Assembly: GCA_036501365.1 (NCBI GenBank)
Contig: DASYAL010000052.1
Span: 56,364-120,363 of the forward strand
Direction of reading: 5' to 3'
Length of the DNA stretch: 64,000 nt
Source: CAIKMD01 sp036501365
GTDB lineage: Bacteria; Pseudomonadota; Alphaproteobacteria; ATCC43930; CGMCC-115725
The notes under the pieces are model-generated. The model was not told the origin of the DNA and made no database searches. It saw only the letters and a program-made list of their open reading frames with translations. Positions 60,852 through 64,000 of this stretch are shown piece by piece (the stretch's first letter is position 1; the number at the start of each line of letters is the position of its first letter). The position numbers and the translations under genes were made by a program.

Positions 60852-63179
60852 ATGAGCGTTCAGAAGATCGGCCAGCATGTCCTGCGCGAGGAAGACAACC
60901 GGCTGCTGCGCGGCAAAGGCCGTTACGTCTCGGACGTGAAATTGCCCGGCGAGCTCCAGGCCTATGTGCTGCGCTCGCCGCATGCCCATGCCAAGATCAC
61001 GAAGATCGACACGGCGCGCGCCAAGGCCGCGCCGGGTGTGGCGGCCGTGCTGACCGGGGCCGATCTCGCCAAGCGCGGCCTCGGCACCTTGCGGCCGTTC
61101 GCGCCGCGCAAGCGCAGCACCGGCCAGCCGATGTTCGCTTGCCCGCAACCGCTCCTCGTCAAAGACCGTGTCCGCTATGTCGGCGATCCTGTCGCCTTTA
61201 TCGTCGCCGAGAGCTTGAACCAGGCGAAAGACGCGGCCGAGCTGGTCGACGTGACTTACGAAACGCTACCGGCGGTGATCACCGCCGAAGAAGCGCTCGC
61301 GCCCGGCGCGCACGCGGTCCATGACGAGAACCCCGGCAACGAAGCCTTCTTCCACGAAGGCGGCAACAAAGACGCGGTCGATGTCGCCTTCGCCAAGGCG
61401 GCGCATCGCGTCACTCACAAGATCATCATCAACCGCATCACCGCCAACACAATGGAGCCGCGTGGCTGCCTCGCCCAATACGATCCGGTCGACAAACGCT
61501 ACACCATCCGTTGCACGATCCAATCGGCGCATGGCACCAAGGCGGCGCTCGCGGGGCAAATCTTCAAGCTGCCGCATACCAAGTTCCGCGTGATCTGCGA
61601 CAATATGGGCGGCGGCTTCGGCATGAAGGGCGGCTGCTATCCCGAATATGCCGTCGCGCTCTTCGCGGCCGAGGTGACCGGCCGGCCGGTGCGCTGGACC
61701 GCCGAGCGCAGCGAAGGCGTGATGACCGACGAGATGAGCCGCGGCAGCCATATCGAGACGACCTTGGCGCTCGACAAGGACGGTAAGTTCCTGGCGCTAC
61801 GCGCGATCAACAACGCCTCGATCGGCGCCTATTTCTCGTCGGAACGGCCGGCCATTCCGCTGACCGTCGCGCTCGGCTGCCTCGTCAACACCTATGCCTT
61901 CCCGGCGATCCACGCGCAGGTCAAAGCGGTGCTGACCAACACCATGACCATCGCGCCTTATCGCGGCGGCGGCCGGCCCGAGCCGATCATCGTCACCGAA
62001 ACGATTATCGACAAAGCGGCGCACCAGCTTGGCATCGACGCCGCTGAGCTGCGCCGGCGCAACACCGTGCCGGCCAACGCGATGCCCTATACGACGGCGA
62101 TGCGCCAGGTCTATGACACCGGCGATTTCGGCAAGAATCTCGACGACGCGCTGAAGCTCGCCAATCACGCCGGCGCCGAGCAGCGCCGCGCGGACGCGAA
62201 GAAGCGCGGCAAGATTCTCGGCATCGGCGTCGCCACCGCGGTCGCCGCGACCGGCGGTCAGGGTTTCGAATTCGCCGAGGTGCGCTTCGACCAGACTGGC
62301 GGTGTGGCCTTACTGACCGGCAGCATGGATCACGGCCAGGGCCACGGCACGGTCTACAAGCAAGTGCTGTCGGAAAAGCTCGGCATCGATGCGGACCTCA
62401 TCCGCTACGAATTCGGCGATACCGATCTGGTCGATAACGGTGTCGGCAGCTTTGGCTCGCGCTCGGCGATCCTCGCCGGCGGCGCGATCACCGCCGCCGC
62501 CCAAAAACTGATCGAAAAGGGCAAGAAGATCGCCGCCCATATGATGGAAGCCGCGGTCGACGATGTCGCTTTCGAGAGCGGCATTTTCGCGATCGCCGGC
62601 ACCGACAAAAAGGTCAGCATGGCGCAAGTGGCAAAGCATTCCTTCGACTGGGGCCAGTTGCCGAACGATGTCGAGCTGGGCTTCACCGAGCGCGCCAATT
62701 ACGGGCCCGCCAACGCCTCGACCTTCCCTTCGGGCGCCCATATTTGCGAGATCGAGATCGACGCAGAGACCGGCAAGCTGGCCTTGACCCGCTATTCTGC
62801 CGTCGACGATGTCGGGACGATGCTCAACCCGCTGATCTGCGAAGGCCAGATCCAGGGCGGCATCGTTCAAGGCTTGGGTCAGTCGCTCTGCGAGGACATC
62901 GTCTACGATAAGAGTGGCCAGCTTCTGACCGGCTCGTTCATGGATTACTGCATGCCGCGCGCCGACGATCTCTGCGATTTCGCGCTCGGCAACAATACCT
63001 CGCCGACCGACCGCAATCCGCTGGGCGTAAAAGGCGTCGGCGAGGCCGGCACGATCGGCGCGATCCCGGCGCTGATGAACGCGGTCAACGACGCGCTCCA
63101 CCGCATCGGCGCGCCGGAGATCGAAATGCCGGCAACGCCCGAGAAGGTCTGGCGCGCGATCCAGGCAGCCGCGCGCTAG
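60852..63179 (+). CDS. Molybdenum hydroxylase large subunit, xanthine dehydrogenase/CoxL family (orphan)
   Basis: A 775-residue molybdopterin-binding subunit. It contains VGDPVAFIVAES, the MoCo-binding NMGGGFGMKGGCYPEYAV, APYRGGGRPEPIIVTETIID and the catalytic glutamate motif GVGEAGTIGAIPALMNAV. The active-site loop reads APYRGGGRPE, not the cysteine-bearing AYRCSFR loop of true CO dehydrogenase, so CO oxidation is unlikely; hydroxylation of an N-heterocycle or aldehyde is expected. The FeS (small) and FAD (medium) subunits that normally accompany it are not adjacent. GGGGGG precedes the ATG. Confidence 0.9.
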   Translation: MSVQKIGQHVLREEDNRLLRGKGRYVSDVKLPGELQAYVLRSPHAHAKITKIDTARAKAAPGVAAVLTGADLAKRGLGTLRPFAPRKRSTGQPMFACPQPLLVKDRVRYVGDPVAFIVAESLNQAKDAAELVDVTYETLPAVITAEEALAPGAHAVHDENPGNEAFFHEGGNKDAVDVAFAKAAHRVTHKIIINRITANTMEPRGCLAQYDPVDKRYTIRCTIQSAHGTKAALAGQIFKLPHTKFRVICDNMGGGFGMKGGCYPEYAVALFAAEVTGRPVRWTAERSEGVMTDEMSRGSHIETTLALDKDGKFLALRAINNASIGAYFSSERPAIPLTVALGCLVNTYAFPAIHAQVKAVLTNTMTIAPYRGGGRPEPIIVTETIIDKAAHQLGIDAAELRRRNTVPANAMPYTTAMRQVYDTGDFGKNLDDALKLANHAGAEQRRADAKKRGKILGIGVATAVAATGGQGFEFAEVRFDQTGGVALLTGSMDHGQGHGTVYKQVLSEKLGIDADLIRYEFGDTDLVDNGVGSFGSRSAILAGGAITAAAQKLIEKGKKIAAHMMEAAVDDVAFESGIFAIAGTDKKVSMAQVAKHSFDWGQLPNDVELGFTERANYGPANASTFPSGAHICEIEIDAETGKLALTRYSAVDDVGTMLNPLICEGQIQGGIVQGLGQSLCEDIVYDKSGQLLTGSFMDYCMPRADDLCDFALGNNTSPTDRNPLGVKGVGEAGTIGAIPALMNAVNDALHRIGAPEIEMPATPEKVWRAIQAAAR

Positions 63180-63186
63180 CTGTCGA

Positions 63187-64000
63187 TCAAATCGGCCCCA
63201 GCCCCATCGTCGAGTAGACGAGGCTGGTGCAGATGCCGCGATTCTCGGCGAGCGTCTCCCACTCGCCGGCGACCCAATTGTCGTCGACCTGATCGATATC
63301 GGCGGAGAGCTCGAAGGCGCCGCCCATCGGCGTCATGAAGTACCAGTAGTAATTCGAGCCCTGGACGTGGCGGCCGGGACCGCGCATGGTCTTCCAGCCG
63401 TTGCGGTCGAGGATCGAGCCGCCGACCAGCACTTCCTGCACATCGCCGAAATGGCATTCGAGATGCTGGAAGCTCGTCGCCATGCCCGGCTTGCCGATGA
63501 AGAAAAGATTGTGATGATCGGCCGAGCCTTGCGAGCGTGCGAACACGCCCTGCTTGTTCTTCACATGATCGGTGATGCGGAAGCCGAGCCGCTCGACGTA
63601 AAACCGCAGGCTGCGATCGGGATCGTCGCTCCAATAGACGACGTGTCCCACTTCGCGCGCCCGGCCGGGATCCTTGAAGCTGACGCGGCTGTTGATCGCG
63701 CGCGCCGGCGGCAGGCCGGTGACATTGAAAGGCTTCTGCTCGGCCTTGTAGACGTGGCGGCGCGTCACGCGGAAGCCGATGGCGAGACCTTCATCGTCGA
63801 CGGCATGCAGCATGCCGTCCGCGTCGCGCCGGATCTGGCGATCCTTGCTGAGCTCCGCGCCGATCGCCTCGAGCGCCGCCGTGTCGCGCACGCCCCAGAT
63901 CGTCTCGCGTGCCGTCGCGCCTTTCACCGTGGCGCCGGGCAGCGCATCATCGGTCGCCTGCCGCAGCACGACGCCGCTGCCGTCGAGCGCCTCGAAGCTC
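63187..64000 (-). CDS. VOC-fold extradiol dioxygenase-like protein (5' end cut by window edge)
   Basis: 271 codons of a two-module VOC protein; the N-terminus lies beyond the right edge. The catalytic module includes GHVVYWSDDPDRSLRFYVER, a second histidine in HLECHF and the likely iron-ligand glutamate in GGAFELSADIDQ. It is a homologue of the VOC protein at 52387-53253, with matching IWGV, SKDRQIRRDADGMLHAVDDE-type and DDNW segments. It converges on the molybdenum hydroxylase gene with a 7-bp gap. Activity on a catechol or gallate-like ring is possible. Confidence 0.85.
   Translation of the reverse strand, partial: SFEALDGSGVVLRQATDDALPGATVKGATARETIWGVRDTAALEAIGAELSKDRQIRRDADGMLHAVDDEGLAIGFRVTRRHVYKAEQKPFNVTGLPPARAINSRVSFKDPGRAREVGHVVYWSDDPDRSLRFYVERLGFRITDHVKNKQGVFARSQGSADHHNLFFIGKPGMATSFQHLECHFGDVQEVLVGGSILDRNGWKTMRGPGRHVQGSNYYWYFMTPMGGAFELSADIDQVDDNWVAGEWETLAENRGICTSLVYSTMGLGPI

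Noticed and set aside
60852..63179. Carbon monoxide dehydrogenase large subunit (coxL)
   Set aside because: The AYRCSFR active-site loop is missing and the coxS/coxM genes are not adjacent.

Overview
The window is GC-rich, almost fully coding DNA from an alphaproteobacterial chromosome. The best taxonomic marker is the order N-formylglutamate amidohydrolase / cpdR / tRNA-Val(GAC) at 14.4-15.9 kb: CpdR is an alphaproteobacterial cell-cycle response regulator. The cysteine-poor form of ribosomal protein L36 and two intergenic palindromes containing the CGTCATTGCGAG motif fit a Hyphomicrobiales/Rhodospirillales-type soil organism. I cannot name a genus. No transposase, integrase, phage gene or CRISPR array was seen.

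Layout. 0-6.4 kb: the start of a Rieske oxygenase (cut by the left edge), a glycosyltransferase plus TVP38-type membrane protein pair, then rpmJ and glcDEF (glycolate oxidase), whose two inner gaps each hold a different palindromic repeat. 6.5-14.4 kb: a periplasmic binding protein, a methyltransferase, an AlaC-like aminotransferase, a large autotransporter, and a broken mosaic gene made of acyl-CoA ligase and autotransporter-barrel pieces lying against tRNA-Val. 14.5-19 kb: cpdR, N-formylglutamate amidohydrolase, a GNAT acetyltransferase, a 5 x 16-bp tandem repeat fused to a terminator-like hairpin, a CoA-transferase and a protein of unknown family. 19.2-24.6 kb: a plus-strand run with a D-2-hydroxyacid dehydrogenase, two different binding proteins, an SDR and a flavin monooxygenase.

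24.8-35.5 kb: a large divergent unit. Five minus-strand genes (two M24-fold proteins, a secreted dienelactone-hydrolase-like protein, a flavoprotein, an amidohydrolase) are read away from three plus-strand genes (HyuA, HyuB, MmgE/PrpD). It looks like one catabolic pathway with an unknown substrate. 35.9-40.3 kb: an amino-acid module with an ALDH7-type dehydrogenase divergent from an Lrp regulator, an ornithine aminotransferase and an arginine-hydrolase-like enzyme, ending in a clear intrinsic terminator.

40.3-64 kb: a dense set of catabolic genes suited to aromatic or heterocyclic acids. It includes a luciferase-like monooxygenase, a CapA-like phosphoesterase, a cyclase, two further flavin-dependent oxygenases, a MetE-like protein, two metal-dependent amidohydrolases of decarboxylase or lactonase type plus a Tat-exported one, three VOC dioxygenase-like proteins, a TauD-type dioxygenase, a bicupin, a UbiD decarboxylase, a LigB-type extradiol dioxygenase, a PEP-mutase/isocitrate-lyase-family enzyme and an orphan molybdenum hydroxylase large subunit. 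The enzyme types imply ring hydroxylation, decarboxylation, ring opening and lyase steps, but no substrate can be assigned from sequence. Four periplasmic binding proteins occur in the window without any permease or ATPase gene beside them.
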